This document shows, one piece after another, positions 1-10,295 of a stretch of DNA of 64,000 nucleotides. The stretch is from Taxillus chinensis (Eukaryota > Streptophyta > Magnoliopsida > Santalales > Loranthaceae). Under the pieces are notes generated by a model. That model was given only the letters and a program-made list of their open reading frames with translations, was not told the DNA's origin and did no database searches. The stretch is taken from NCBI GenBank assembly GCA_023512835.1, contig CM042085.1, positions 8,664,062 to 8,728,061 on the forward strand, in the 5' to 3' direction. Each line of letters starts with the position of its first letter. Positions within the stretch are counted from its first letter, which is position 1. The position numbers were made by a program, and so were the translations under genes.

Positions 1-38
1 ATGTGGGGAGGGAGGAGGAGGGAGGGCAATAACAACAT

Positions 39-57
39 GGGGGGGGGGGGGGGGGGG
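39..57. repeat. Homopolymer G tract (19 G)
   Basis: An uninterrupted run of 19 G follows a GGA-rich stretch at positions 5-26. This is low-complexity purine DNA with no coding sign. Run length is likely to be unreliable in the assembly. Confidence 0.9.
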
Positions 58-152
58 AGACGGGCGATGGGAGAGGAAGACACGTGAAGATTATGAAGGG
101 TATTTTAGGTTTTTGATAACATTGACTGATGTGGCATGGGTAGCTAAAAGCT

Positions 153-182
153 ATAAATTTAGGTAAATTTACCTAAATTTAT
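153..182. repeat. Perfect 30-bp palindrome
   Basis: Positions 153-182 read identically on both strands; the centre is AGGTAAATTTACCT. It lies in AT-rich DNA (about 120-255) that continues at 2082 once the solo LTR is removed. That interrupted DNA ends in a GGAGATACTCTAATA-type terminus typical of plant MITEs, so the palindrome may belong to a MITE. Confidence 0.75.
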
Positions 183-255
183 TGCTATAGATGGCAATAT
201 AGCTGACTGTTGGAGATACATTTTAGGCAAATTTGGCTATAGTTGATGATATAGC

Positions 256-2076
256 TGTTGGAATACTGGAATGGGGTTAACGATTAACCGCAACGGAAAT
301 GAATTTTAAAATTTTTATTCCAGCAAACAAACAACATGATCTAAACATGAATCAATTGATTTAATTTAGCGAAGAGAGAAAAGAAGAAACCAACCTGAAG
401 AACGGTAAAGCTAAAACCCTCTTCTTTTCCCTCCAAGAACGAACTCACGATCTGCCTTTGATCGTCATCGCAGTCTCCTGGATTCAACCACCAAATAGAT
501 TTATCTTCTATTCACCTTCTCAAGGAGTACAGGGCTGTGGCACCCTTGGATCAAAGAACAGGAACTCCACCTCTGCTAGGGTTGGCCGTCACCTGCCTCT
601 CTCTCTCTTGGCTGTCAACGATTGCACACGCACACATTTAACCTAGGAGGCTATGCATCTATTTATAGACTTAGGGTTACCCCTGTGCTATTACGCATAC
701 GCCCCTTTAGTTAAATAATAATAATACATATTATTTAAACTCTTTAAATAATATAATTATTATGCAATAAAACTAATTAAATAAATATCTAATATTATTT
801 ATTTATCAAATAAATAAATAATATATCTATTCATTTAATCACATTAAATGGATAAAATATTTATTTTTATTTATTTAATCTAATTAAATAAATAACCATG
901 TGATATATATTTAACTCTTAAATATATATTAACACACGTTAATTAATTAGCTCTTAAGCACACCGGAGAATTAACTCACAACGATCCAGTACTCCATACA
1001 AGAATAAACGGTGCTAGCAAGAGGGACCAAATGGACCCACTTAATCGAAGCTCCAATAAATAATATTTAATTAATTAATCTCATTAATCAATTAAATCAT
1101 TATTTATTAGTTTTAGTCCGAGCAACGATCAGGGATTAAAACTGCACTCTAAGATTAAGTAGATATAATTAAAAGAATCCATAAGATAGGGTTTGTCCAT
1201 CGATATAACTGATTGCCATGTGATATGATCCTCCACTATGATATTCATAATTAGAGACAGGTATCAATAGATTCCGTTCAACCTTCTCTAATTATATCTT
1301 TATCCATGTGTTACCATTAATTCTCCAATGGGCGACCTATTCATGATCCAATCATGAATTAGGATTTATAATAAATTATATCTAATATAATTACAAACGC
1401 TTGATTCACCCAAGAATCCAGAATTAAACAACATGAGAATATCATTACTCTTCGTATAACGAAGTAGTGGATTCCATGCACCTGACTTGACGCTCCCACT
1501 ATCTATAATATTATATCTCCAAGATATCGAGGTATTTGAAGCACTAAGCCTCTCACTCATTAATAAGTCAAAAGACATAAATTATAGACATGAGTTAATC
1601 AAACGGTCTGAATTAAGATTAATCCATAAATCAGTCATCTAGCAATAAAATATAAAGTTCTTCATACAATGCAACGGATATTAGTTCAAGAACTTATTCT
1701 ATCATGATCCTGTTCAATATGTATGATTACATACTGGCACTACTATTTGTAAACTCTTTACAATGATCCTAGATTAGATCACTCCCACTATGGAAATAGT
1801 CCGCACTACAATCTTATCAGAATAGAGCATCCCAAACTCTATTCACCGACTGTAAACCAATTTTATACTTAGTCTAATTAGTGGATCTATTGTATGTGTC
1901 TCACACATACCCAGTAATAAACTTTGATAAGCAATGAGATGTTATGATGCTCAGCCACATAAGAAAGCAGAATAATGCAATCTAATAAATATTTAAACAA
2001 AATATATTTCAATTAATCAGAAATAGTCTTTACATTATTAGGATAACACATTGCTTTATATAGCACTATCCCAACA
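256..2076. mobile_element. Solo LTR of an LTR retrotransposon
   Basis: The segment begins TGTTGG and ends CCAACA, the canonical TG...CA inverted ends of a plant LTR. It is flanked by the same 5-bp sequence ATAGC at 251-255 and 2077-2081, the target-site duplication left by integrase. It is 1821 bp long and AT-rich, and has no gag or pol on either side. It is therefore best read as a solo LTR formed by recombination between two LTRs. The superfamily (Copia or Gypsy) cannot be settled without internal sequence. The strand is unknown. Short ORFs inside it are not genes. Confidence 0.85.
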
Positions 2077-2081
2077 ATAGC

Positions 2082-3516
2082 TTGCCTATTGGAGATACTC
2101 TAATAACATAAATTTTTAATAAAGAAAAATCAATTAGAGTTTAAAAGGATATTAAAGTGAAATATAAATATTAATTACTAATTTAAATTTAGATTATATT
2201 ATAAATTAAAATAAATATCATTTTTTTATTTTTACAAAAACTGTCCAATTTTGTAAAACTTAACTGGGTCACTTGGGCCACAAAAAACCAGTACGGTCGT
2301 CCGAATTTCTCTGATTTTTTTGCCTAAACAATCTTATAAGAAAACCGAACCAGTTAAATGGTTGAGTCACCAGTTCACCGCTCCAACTGGCCAGGCCGAT
2401 CCGATTCTAATGATTATATTTTGAAAATTGGCAACTATGAAAAAAAATGTTACTCATAAATTTAAAACAAGTAGGTTCTATAGTTATTTTAAAAGTTATA
2501 TTTAATTATTGTTTATTTTAAAATTTAAACTTTAACGTAGATTTAAATAATTTTTTAAACTTTTTATTTTATTAATGGACTACATTAGATTTTATTTTTT
2601 AAATATTTATAATAACCAATTTTTAAAAAAATACTCTTTCTAATCTCTCTGCAGAAATTATTTTCTAATTAAAAGTTAATATAAAATTTAACATAATACA
2701 ATAAATAAAACTTGTACAGATTTTTTTAATAATGACCGTATAATTAGTTTTATAGATGAAAATTAAAAAAATAAACAAAACAATAAAAACCCTCCTCGGC
2801 CGTCGTACGTGTTCCTAATTAATAGTCAACATTCGGACCAGCGTCCACACTATCTACGACAACTACTTCTTTCCGGTGACAGTAACTCCGCGGGCGAATG
2901 GAACATCTCTGGCATCGGTTCGTGAAGCTGATCCAAGAGGTCAAGGTGAAGTTGCTTGCTTATGGAGTTTTCCGAGCAGGCCAAGGGGGATACATGCATG
3001 CATTGCGGCGAATGGCAGCTAGCCGGCCGGGAGCAGAGCAGTAGTTTTAGTTTATGCATGCCATCGTTGTTGCACACAACGTTGTTCATGTCGGATTGGG
3101 CATATAGCTGAGGTGTAACCGGCCAGATCGACTATACTACGGTTGTCCACCATGCCGTCCGCCTCCATCCTAGTTATATATGTAGCCGTTGCTGTCCAAC
3201 TTCGCCTTAATTCTTTCTCTTCTTCCATGCAAGACGGGGTAGGAGGGCGCCGTTTTGTTGATTTTACTTGTTTATTTTAATGTATACAATTAGTTAATTA
3301 TATCTAAAGGCCGGTCAACATCAGTCAAATTAAGTTTAGGACGAAATTGACCCAAACTAATAAAATTGACAAAAAAATGGGTAACTTAAGGACTAAATTA
3401 ACTTAAGTAATGTTAGGTATAATTAAAATTACATAACGAACAAATAAACATGAGTGCTAAAACATACTAATATATTTATATTTTAAATGTTTACAAAAAA
3501 ATAAAATAAAAATTAA
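2082..3516. other. Intergenic region upstream of the CCT gene
   Basis: This is mostly AT-rich DNA. A patch at about 2240-2420 with GGTCGTCC, ACCGAACCAGTT and CAACTGG motifs resembles the ends of common plant transposons. A less AT-rich island at about 2790-3250 carries short ORFs on both strands (for example 2850-3089 minus and a 48-residue frame on plus from about 2898). None matches a family I recognise, and there are no convincing gene signals. Confidence 0.6.
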
Positions 3517-3522
3517 CACGTG
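3517..3522. promoter_or_regulatory. G-box (CACGTG)
   Basis: ACACGTGG is a G-box with ABRE-type flanks, about 170 bp upstream of the probable TATA box of the CCT gene. Such sites bind bZIP and bHLH factors. Function here is inferred from position only. Confidence 0.55.
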
Positions 3523-3684
3523 GAAGAGCCACGGGGGGACTTGGCGACGTCTCATTCTTAAATCTTAATCGTTGCCCAAAACCTATCGCGGAGGGGGGGA
3601 GAGAGACACAGAGAGAGTGAGGGGTCGAGGAGGATCAAGCCCCCAAAACGCATGTCAACGCCCAGCTAAGAACCCGGTTCAACC

Positions 3685-3698
3685 TATAAATGACGTCA
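3685..3698 (+). promoter_or_regulatory. TATA box abutting a TGACGTCA palindrome
   Basis: TATAAA at 3685-3690 is followed immediately by the palindrome TGACGTCA at 3691-3698. It lies about 186 bp upstream of the CCT start codon. TGACGTCA is the CRE/C-box-type site for plant bZIP factors, including TGA-type factors. The arrangement suggests the core promoter of the CCT gene, with the 5' UTR starting near 3715. Confidence 0.6.
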
Positions 3699-3759
3699 AC
3701 CGTCGCATCAGCACCCACACCTCATCGGCCATCGCCTCCTTGGAGTTCCTGTGTCCCTC

Positions 3760-3850
3760 TCTCTCTCTCTCTCCCTTCCGGATCGCACCCATAAGTAGTT
3801 CGACCCATCACTACTTCTATCTTCGCTCTCTTCCCTCTCTCTCTCTGATC
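3760..3850 (+). repeat. CT-rich tracts in the probable 5' UTR of the CCT gene
   Basis: Runs of TC repeats occur at about 3756-3774 and 3834-3848, just before the ATG at 3871. Pyrimidine-rich leaders of this kind are common in plant 5' UTRs. A longer frame from 3572 crosses this region but has no homology and overlaps the real exon out of frame. Confidence 0.6.
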
Positions 3851-3870
3851 TCTATTGCTCTAACGGCGCC

Positions 3871-4323
3871 ATGTACGGAGGCACGTACACCTCAGAGTAC
3901 TTCTTCGGCCACTGCCCAGGCGAGGCGGCGGCGACGAACGACGGTTTCGTTGAGCAGCTGTCCTACCCAGCCGTGCCGGCCTTCCCACCCTCTCCCCTTG
4001 CCATACCCGACGGGTTTGGTGGGAGCGAGTTGGACTCGGTCGTCTGCCGCGAATTGGGCGTCGTCGGGAGTGGCACTGGTAGCACCACCGGCAGTGGCAG
4101 CACCAGCGGGTACAGCAGCTATGGGTCACCCAATCGCAACACTACTCAACCGCAGCGACCCAGTGTGATCCACCGGAGCGTCAGCAGCCACTCGCTTCAC
4201 AAAAACAGCCACCTCCACCACCAGCACTACTCCCCCATTGATCACCACCTTCTCGATTCCGAACTGGGCGGCCCTGTGAGGCGGGTATTCAGCACCGGTG
4301 ACTTACAAGTTAGTTCTACCCAA

Positions 4324-4375
<52 letters not shown>

Positions 4376-5214
4376 CAGTCTGTGTGTGTGTGTGTGTGTG
4401 TTTACGTGTATATATAGTTTCCTTGTACCACGTAGAAATTAACTAATTTATCCTAGCTAAATTGGTTGGTTGTATATGAATGGAAACATACATATATAAG
4501 TATTCCATCTTGAATTTTAGCATATGATGACATCTAATTTGTAACTTCGGATACTGCGCCTGGCTAAGATTTCATATTTCATCGTGTTATCAAGTCCAAG
4601 GGGTTGGTTTCTGAACTTCTGTTGACACTTGACATAGGTTTTTTGTTTGTTTGTTTGTTTTAATTTTGTTTCTTGTTTTTGCAGGGGATCAATCTGCTTC
4701 AGCAAAGTCCACGAGTAGGGAGTCCCTTGTCAAATGAAACCACTACAGCTAGTATTACAACCATTGAAGGCCTGAGCAGAGCGTGCCGTTACAGTCCAGA
4801 GGAAAAAAAAGAGAGGATTGAAAGATACAGAAGCAAGAGGAATCAACGAAACTTCAACAAGAAAATACAGGCCGGTTTACATATGTGCATATATATATTC
4901 CTTTTTTTTACAAAAAAAAAAAAAGAAAAAAGAAAAAAAGAAGATGATGAATATATAATGAATCGGGGCGTTGTTGACTTTTGACTTTTGAGTGGGTCTT
5001 GCAGTATGCATGTCGGAAGACGTTGGCGGACAGCAGGCCGCGCATAAGAGGGCGGTTCGCGAGGAACGAAGAGACTGATCATCGGAAATGCTCTGAGACG
5101 ATGCAGGGGACCCACGCGATCAGTGGGGAGGAGGATGACGTGGACGAAGATCATTGGATCAAAAATATTCTCTATCATCATGAACGATTCCCACCGAATC
5201 ACCTATTTCCTTAA
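3871..5214 (+). CDS. CCT-motif family (CMF) transcriptional regulator, ASML2-like group
   Basis: Predicted as three exons, 3871-4308, 4685-4870 and 5005-5214, giving 277 residues with closed phases (all phase 0). The C-terminal half carries the CCT motif from the end of exon 2 into exon 3: RYRSKRNQRNFNKKIQ joined to YACRKTLADSRPRIRGRFAR. It is preceded by the conserved CRYSPEEKKERIE. There is no N-terminal B-box or receiver domain, which places it among the CCT-only (CMF) proteins such as Arabidopsis ASML2. The N-terminal region is Ser/Gly/His-rich, and the C-terminus is acidic (GEEDDVDEDHW), a usual activator-like tail. CCT domains act in the nucleus and bind DNA together with NF-Y subunits. 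Intron 1 (4309-4684) is GT-AG. Intron 2 (4871-5004) seems to use a GC donor. Family membership is certain; the orthologue is not. Confidence 0.93.
4327..4400. repeat. (TA)24 and (TG)10 microsatellites in intron 1
   Basis: A pure TA run at 4327-4374 is followed, after six bases, by a TG run at 4381-4400. Both lie in the first intron of the CCT gene, close to its donor site. They are likely to vary in length between alleles. Confidence 0.9.
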
Positions 5215-6676
5215 TAATGCTGAAAGAAAAGGCCTTCTCGATCCCAATTCAGTTAATGCAACTCATTAGTAGGGTGGTGGCGTACAAATCTACTGTGGCA
5301 AATGCAGGCAGCTCTATCTTTCAAGTTTCAATTGTTTCCACTATAAACATTTTCTTTTTTCTTTTTATAACTAATGAGGTATCACGGTGTGGTATCCAGT
5401 GTCACTGTAATCATTTTCATGCTCTATGTTTTAATGGGCTGGTGTACATAACTTGGCTTGTTGTATAATATATATTATCAATATGGGTTTTCTTGGGAGC
5501 AACTGTCCAAAAGCAAATTATTACATATAAAATACATTATATAAAGTCAATAGTGGAACAAAACTTTTGAATAGGTTTTTAAAAGTAGTAGTATGTTTAA
5601 AGCAAAATTATAATTAAATAGTAAAACATTGTTAGTACATGTTCATGGACTACTAATATGTTTAAATAATTATATAATCAGAAAAAATTACTAAAAAAAC
5701 TTCAAACATAGAATTGTACAATATAATGACTTAATTACTATAAAATTATTGTTTAATATATTCAAACGAATATTCTATATATTTAATGGCAACATAATAA
5801 TAAATAAACATGTGTCTTCATTTAATAATAATTTAAATGTATATGTTATAAAATTATATTCAATAAAAAATATACGTTTATATTTAATAAAGTCAATTTT
5901 CATATACTTATTATTAATTGATATATATAGCTCGAGAACATTATACTTATGTTCGCGAAAATAAAAAAATTTGTTCATGAACTATATAGGAACATAAATA
6001 AATTTTTATCAAATTAATATCAAAAATATTCTTGAAATATTTATGTTCCATCAAATGAAGCCTTGATACAAAATATTCTTGAATTATAATGATCTAGTTG
6101 ATGACTGAGTGGGTATTCAATAACTAAATACAAAATTAAATAACAGACAAATCTAGATATTATTCATGAGATTTATAAGAGTATTCTTCTTTAAAATTGA
6201 CTATTTAAAATAATCAAAAGTATTTTTTATTTTAATGATATATTTATTAAAAATATAATACTTTTTAGTTTCTCTATTATAATTATTTATTAATTAAAAT
6301 GTTACTTTTAAAATATTTAGTTATTTATTAAATAAAAAAAGTTTATGTAGGGAGAGAAAAAGAAATTAAAAAAATAGTGATACAAAACTCTAAACTAACA
6401 AAGAAATAAAAAAAGAGTTTACAATAAAATCTCTCAGTTTCGATCTCTTCTAAATTAACAAATAGCTAACGTACATACAAAAACTATGTATGTCGTGTGT
6501 ATATGGAGTTTTTTGACTTAATTAAATATAAATATATAGCATTAAAAGTTGACATATATCTAAATTAAGAAAAATGCTACATGATAAATCACGTAGAGTT
6601 ATTATTATTATCGTTGGATTGATATTAATTTTTAATAAAATTTTATAACGTAAAGAAAATATTCCTATACGAATTG
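5215..6676. other. 3' flank of the CCT gene and AT-rich spacer
   Basis: About 5215-5480 is the probable 3' UTR and downstream flank of the CCT gene. Beyond it the DNA is extremely AT-rich with frequent stops in all frames. I see no gene, RNA or clear element in it. Confidence 0.6.
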
Positions 6677-6725
6677 CTTCCTAATTTTAATATTTAATTT
6701 AAAATTAAATATTAAAATTAGGAAG
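6677..6725. repeat. 49-bp perfect inverted repeat (24-bp arms, 1-bp loop)
   Basis: CTTCCTAATTTTAATATTTA and the following four bases are followed, after one A, by the exact reverse complement ending TAGGAAG. The sequence can form a perfect hairpin or cruciform. It sits 15 bp before a MITE-like element that starts near 6741. Confidence 0.85.
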
Positions 6726-6740
6726 ATCAATTAATTAAAA

Positions 6741-7077
6741 GCACTAGTAGCAGATTCTCTATAGAAATCTGTATGTTTTCATTTATTTAGTAAAAAAAGT
6801 TAAAATATTATAAAATTATCATCACATCAAAAGCTCTATATTTAAATTTATCTATATGATTTATATAATATTTTTTAATATATTAGAAAGCACATGTTCA
6901 CTTTCTATAATTATTAAATTATATAAAAATTTTTCTCAATTATCTTTTTTACCTTTTCTATAACTTTTACTTTTATTTCATATTAAATTATAAAAAAATT
7001 ATTATTATTAAAAAAATAATATAAAATATTATGTTAATTATATATAAAATGATTAAGAGAATCTATTGCGTACTTAT
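6741..7077. mobile_element. AT-rich MITE-like element, copy 1
   Basis: The left end reads GTAGCAGATTCTCTA. The right end, read on the other strand, gives GCAATAGATTCTCTTAATC. The interior is AT-rich and shares long matches with the segment at 8058-8345, for example the TTTTATTTCATAT..AAATTATAAAAAAAT core. There is no coding capacity. Ends are approximate. Confidence 0.5.
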
Positions 7078-8057
7078 ATAAGAAATTAAAAAAATTTAAA
7101 TCTATAAAAATAAATAAAATAATTGAATTTCTGCTGAGATTGTCCTAACCTATAAAACATGTCTTTGTGATTATTAAATATTTGAGTACACTTACTCAAA
7201 TTTATATTAAAAAATAAAAATAAATCTCAAATTTTCGACTCCACCCCAAACACTGTTGATATACATGACCCCGCCAAAGATTACAAAGACTGCATTCAAT
7301 GAATGAATCGATGGCCACAAATATCGTGCCAAACTCTAGAGGAAGAATAGGATCGAAGAATAAAAAATGGTTAAAATAAAACTCAATTTCATTTTTTATT
7401 TCATATTCAATGCCTTGTGAAGATACTATTTAGTAGTTTATTGCTCCACGAAAATTACACCACTAACCCTATATATCATAAGTTCATAACATTGATATAA
7501 TAGGTCATTTTCATCTCCCTCCCATGTACTTCTGTCTCCTCCCAGCCGACGCCCACAACATCTCTGGCAGCAATCTCTCCTGCTCTACCATATCTCTCCG
7601 CTGCGCATCGTATATTGCAGCTCGACCAGCTTACTAGGGTATAAAGAAAGGTCTTTTTATTTATTTATCTTTATTATATCTTTAAAGAGTGTATTCAAAG
7701 GGGACGTTGTATTTTATTATTACTTTTAAATCTTCTAACGTCTGCCAAACAAGCCAAAACAAAACTAAAAATACCGATAATTTTTTTTATATTATCCCAT
7801 ATAATACCACTAGCGAAACAATACATTTTTGTATAGAGCCCGTACGGGTGTCCGTAGCACACGTTGGTAGTTTTCTCACTTAAAAAATCGGTTAGTCTTA
7901 TATATTCGACTCATTTATCTGCTCAAATGAAAGCAATGACTTTCAACGATTTTATTTTCTATTTTTAAATACGTCTTATTAGATAACGACTTATTAGAAT
8001 TACTTCCGGGCTTTGACAAAGCTTTTATCCATGGTGCTGTTTATCGACACTCAAACT
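7078..8057. other. Spacer between two related MITE-like copies
   Basis: AT-rich DNA with a slightly richer patch around 7510-7640. There is no supported gene. The short frame at 7689-7883 has no recognisable domain. Confidence 0.5.
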
Positions 8058-8345
8058 GTACTAATAGCAGGTTTAAAAGTCTGTTTTTTTATTTAAAAAA
8101 AATTATAAAATTATTTATATATGAGATTTATATAGTATTTCTTAATGTATTAAAAAGTAATATTTATTTCATATAATTATTAAATTATATCTAAAAAATT
8201 TCTCTCACCTCTATACTTTACGTTTCTCATAACATTAACTTTTATTTCATATCAAATTATAAAAAAATATTATTAAATAAAATAAGTAATATAAAATATT
8301 ATTTTAATAATATAGAGTTTGATTTAGAAAACCTATTGTGATATA
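8058..8345. mobile_element. AT-rich MITE-like element, copy 2
   Basis: Related to copy 1 at 6741-7077. The left end has AATAGCAGGTTTAAAAGTC and the right end, reversed, has CACAATAGGTTTTCTAAATC. The internal block with ATAATTATTAAATTATAT and the CTTTTATTTCATATCAAATT core is shared with copy 1. The target duplication was not resolved. Confidence 0.5.
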
Positions 8346-9575
8346 TATTTGTATAGGATAGCAAAAAGTAGTTTAAAACTGTAAATTTAAAAAAACTTAT
8401 TGGGAAGGTGTTGTTAGTGATCTTAGCAGTCATTTATAATATACTTATTTTGTTTCTTTTCTATTTTAATTTTAAAAATATAATAACTGTTTTCAAATAT
8501 AAAAAAATTAAAATAAAAAAAAATAATTTTACTTTTTAGGTTACAGAAAAAAAATCTTTTTTTATTTTCAGTTATATATTTTTTATCCTAGAAAACCGTT
8601 ATTACATTTTAAAATAAAAATAAAAAATAATCAAAACAAATATGACTTTAATTTTCCGGTGGTTAAAAAGGGTGATTGAAAAGGAAAATGAAATGTTAAT
8701 TTTTGAACTCGTCATCAGCCGCAAAATAAGTTGTGATTGAAGGATTGGGTGTAAGGATAGTAAAATAAAATAACTTATATTTCAAGAAATATAATTTTTA
8801 TTATTATATTTGAAGTTTTAAAACCTCTATTATGCCCAAATATGATGCCTATTTAGCCTTTGAAGGTTTTGTTTGAATTTAAAATACTTGGTGATCTTTT
8901 AATATCATTTTGCTCTGTAGGAAGTTTAAATATTTTATATTTAAACTTCTATATTTTTATTTGATAACTAGGTAAAATAACTATAAAATGAGAGTTATTA
9001 TAAGCTAATAAGAGAGCTTTATAGAGGAAGTTGTGATTTTTGGAAATTGAAAATAAAATTGTGTTGTTATAACAATCTTTCTTGGCTTGTTTTAGTTTGT
9101 TAATGAAATTTTGTGCTACAAAATGTAAGAGGCGAATCTTTGCTAGGAACCTTTTTTTAGGATTCTAGTGTGTCGTGTGGTATAATAATTAACGTGTATA
9201 TTTATGATGAAATATGTGAGACATGACATAAGGTTGCAATTGTTTGACTATATAATGTGTTGTGATGTTATTGTGCTAGGATTATGTTTTGTATGTGAGG
9301 TGGATATTTGTGATTTTTGAGTAATGTTATGTGGTGAATTTTGTGGAATTCCTAGCGTGGGGCTGTGGTCAAGTCAAGTGCCGAGGACACTAAAGGTTTT
9401 TGTATGGAATAGTATAGCATTTACGACGATGGGTTAAGTTTACTTTAATTTCTAAGAGTGAAATATGACTCAGAACTATCATATTCAAAATGAGTAAAAA
9501 ATGTTAGGCTATATTTGGTAGGATGATATTATTTTTAAAAACATAATTCATCTGTTGCATTAGTCATTAAACTAG
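8346..9575. other. AT-rich spacer
   Basis: No ORF, RNA or element I can support. The strand composition is T/G-rich on plus at about 9050-9500, without any recognisable coding frame. Confidence 0.5.
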
Positions 9576-10295
9576 GGGGCCGGCCCCCCCCCCCCCCAAT
9601 TTTTAAAAATTTATATGTATATATATATATAACTTATATATATATTAAAATTAATATATAAACATATAATATAAATTATAAATTTTAATAGTAGGTAAAT
9701 ATATAGTTATGTATAAAAAATCTAATTTTAATTATTTATATTATATTTATATAATTATAATTAAAATTAATTAGTAATGTAATTTATTATTTTATATTGT
9801 TTGTGATAAACATGTTACTAATTATAATAGTGGTAAATTAATTATATGATTTTAAAAAGCTATTTAACTTTTATATGATAATTTGATAAGTTTTTTATGT
9901 TATTAATTTTAACTTAAATGTTATTAATCGTCAGTATTGGTATCAAGGCCAGACAAGTAAGGCCTAGTCTTTGGCCCCCCAAAATTAGATTAAAATTAGG
10001 ACTTTTATGGCTCATCTCATTTTGGCCTAACTTGTAACGTCAGCAAATAATCAAAAATTAATTTATAATTTAGACAATGATATATATTTTTAAATTTTAT
10101 ATTATTTATATAATTATAGTAAAAAAATTGACAGTTTAATTTATATATAAGGACTTCTAATTTAATAATCACCTTAGTTTCCTTAAATCTCGGAATCGGT
10201 CATACTAATTATAGTTTTAAATAACAGTTTTTAAAAGTGAATTACATACTTCATATTTTGGCCCCCTAATCGAACTTTCTGGATCCGTCCTCCTG
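9576..10295. mobile_element. Degenerate transposon-like segment with GGCCCCC motifs
   Basis: It opens with GGGGGCCGG and a run of 14 C (9585-9598). GGCCCCCC recurs at about 9973, and GGCCCCCTAATCG with GGATCCGTCC at about 10260-10290. GGCCCCC blocks next to a GGATCCGTCC- or GGCTCCGCC-like end are typical of the termini of some plant DNA transposons. There is no transposase. Boundaries and class are uncertain. Confidence 0.35.

Noticed and set aside
458..646. 62-codon ORF on plus
   Set aside because: Lies inside the solo LTR and has no domain; a chance frame in a repeat.
2850..3089. 79-codon minus frame and an overlapping 48-residue plus frame
   Set aside because: No recognisable domain on either strand, no promoter or splice context; too weak to call a gene.
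3860..4129. 89-codon antisense frame across CCT exon 1
   Set aside because: Antisense shadow of a GC-rich exon.
3572..4168. 198-codon frame on plus overlapping the CCT gene
   Set aside because: Out of frame with the conserved CCT exon, low-complexity Ser/Arg content from CT-rich leader and exon 1, no homology.
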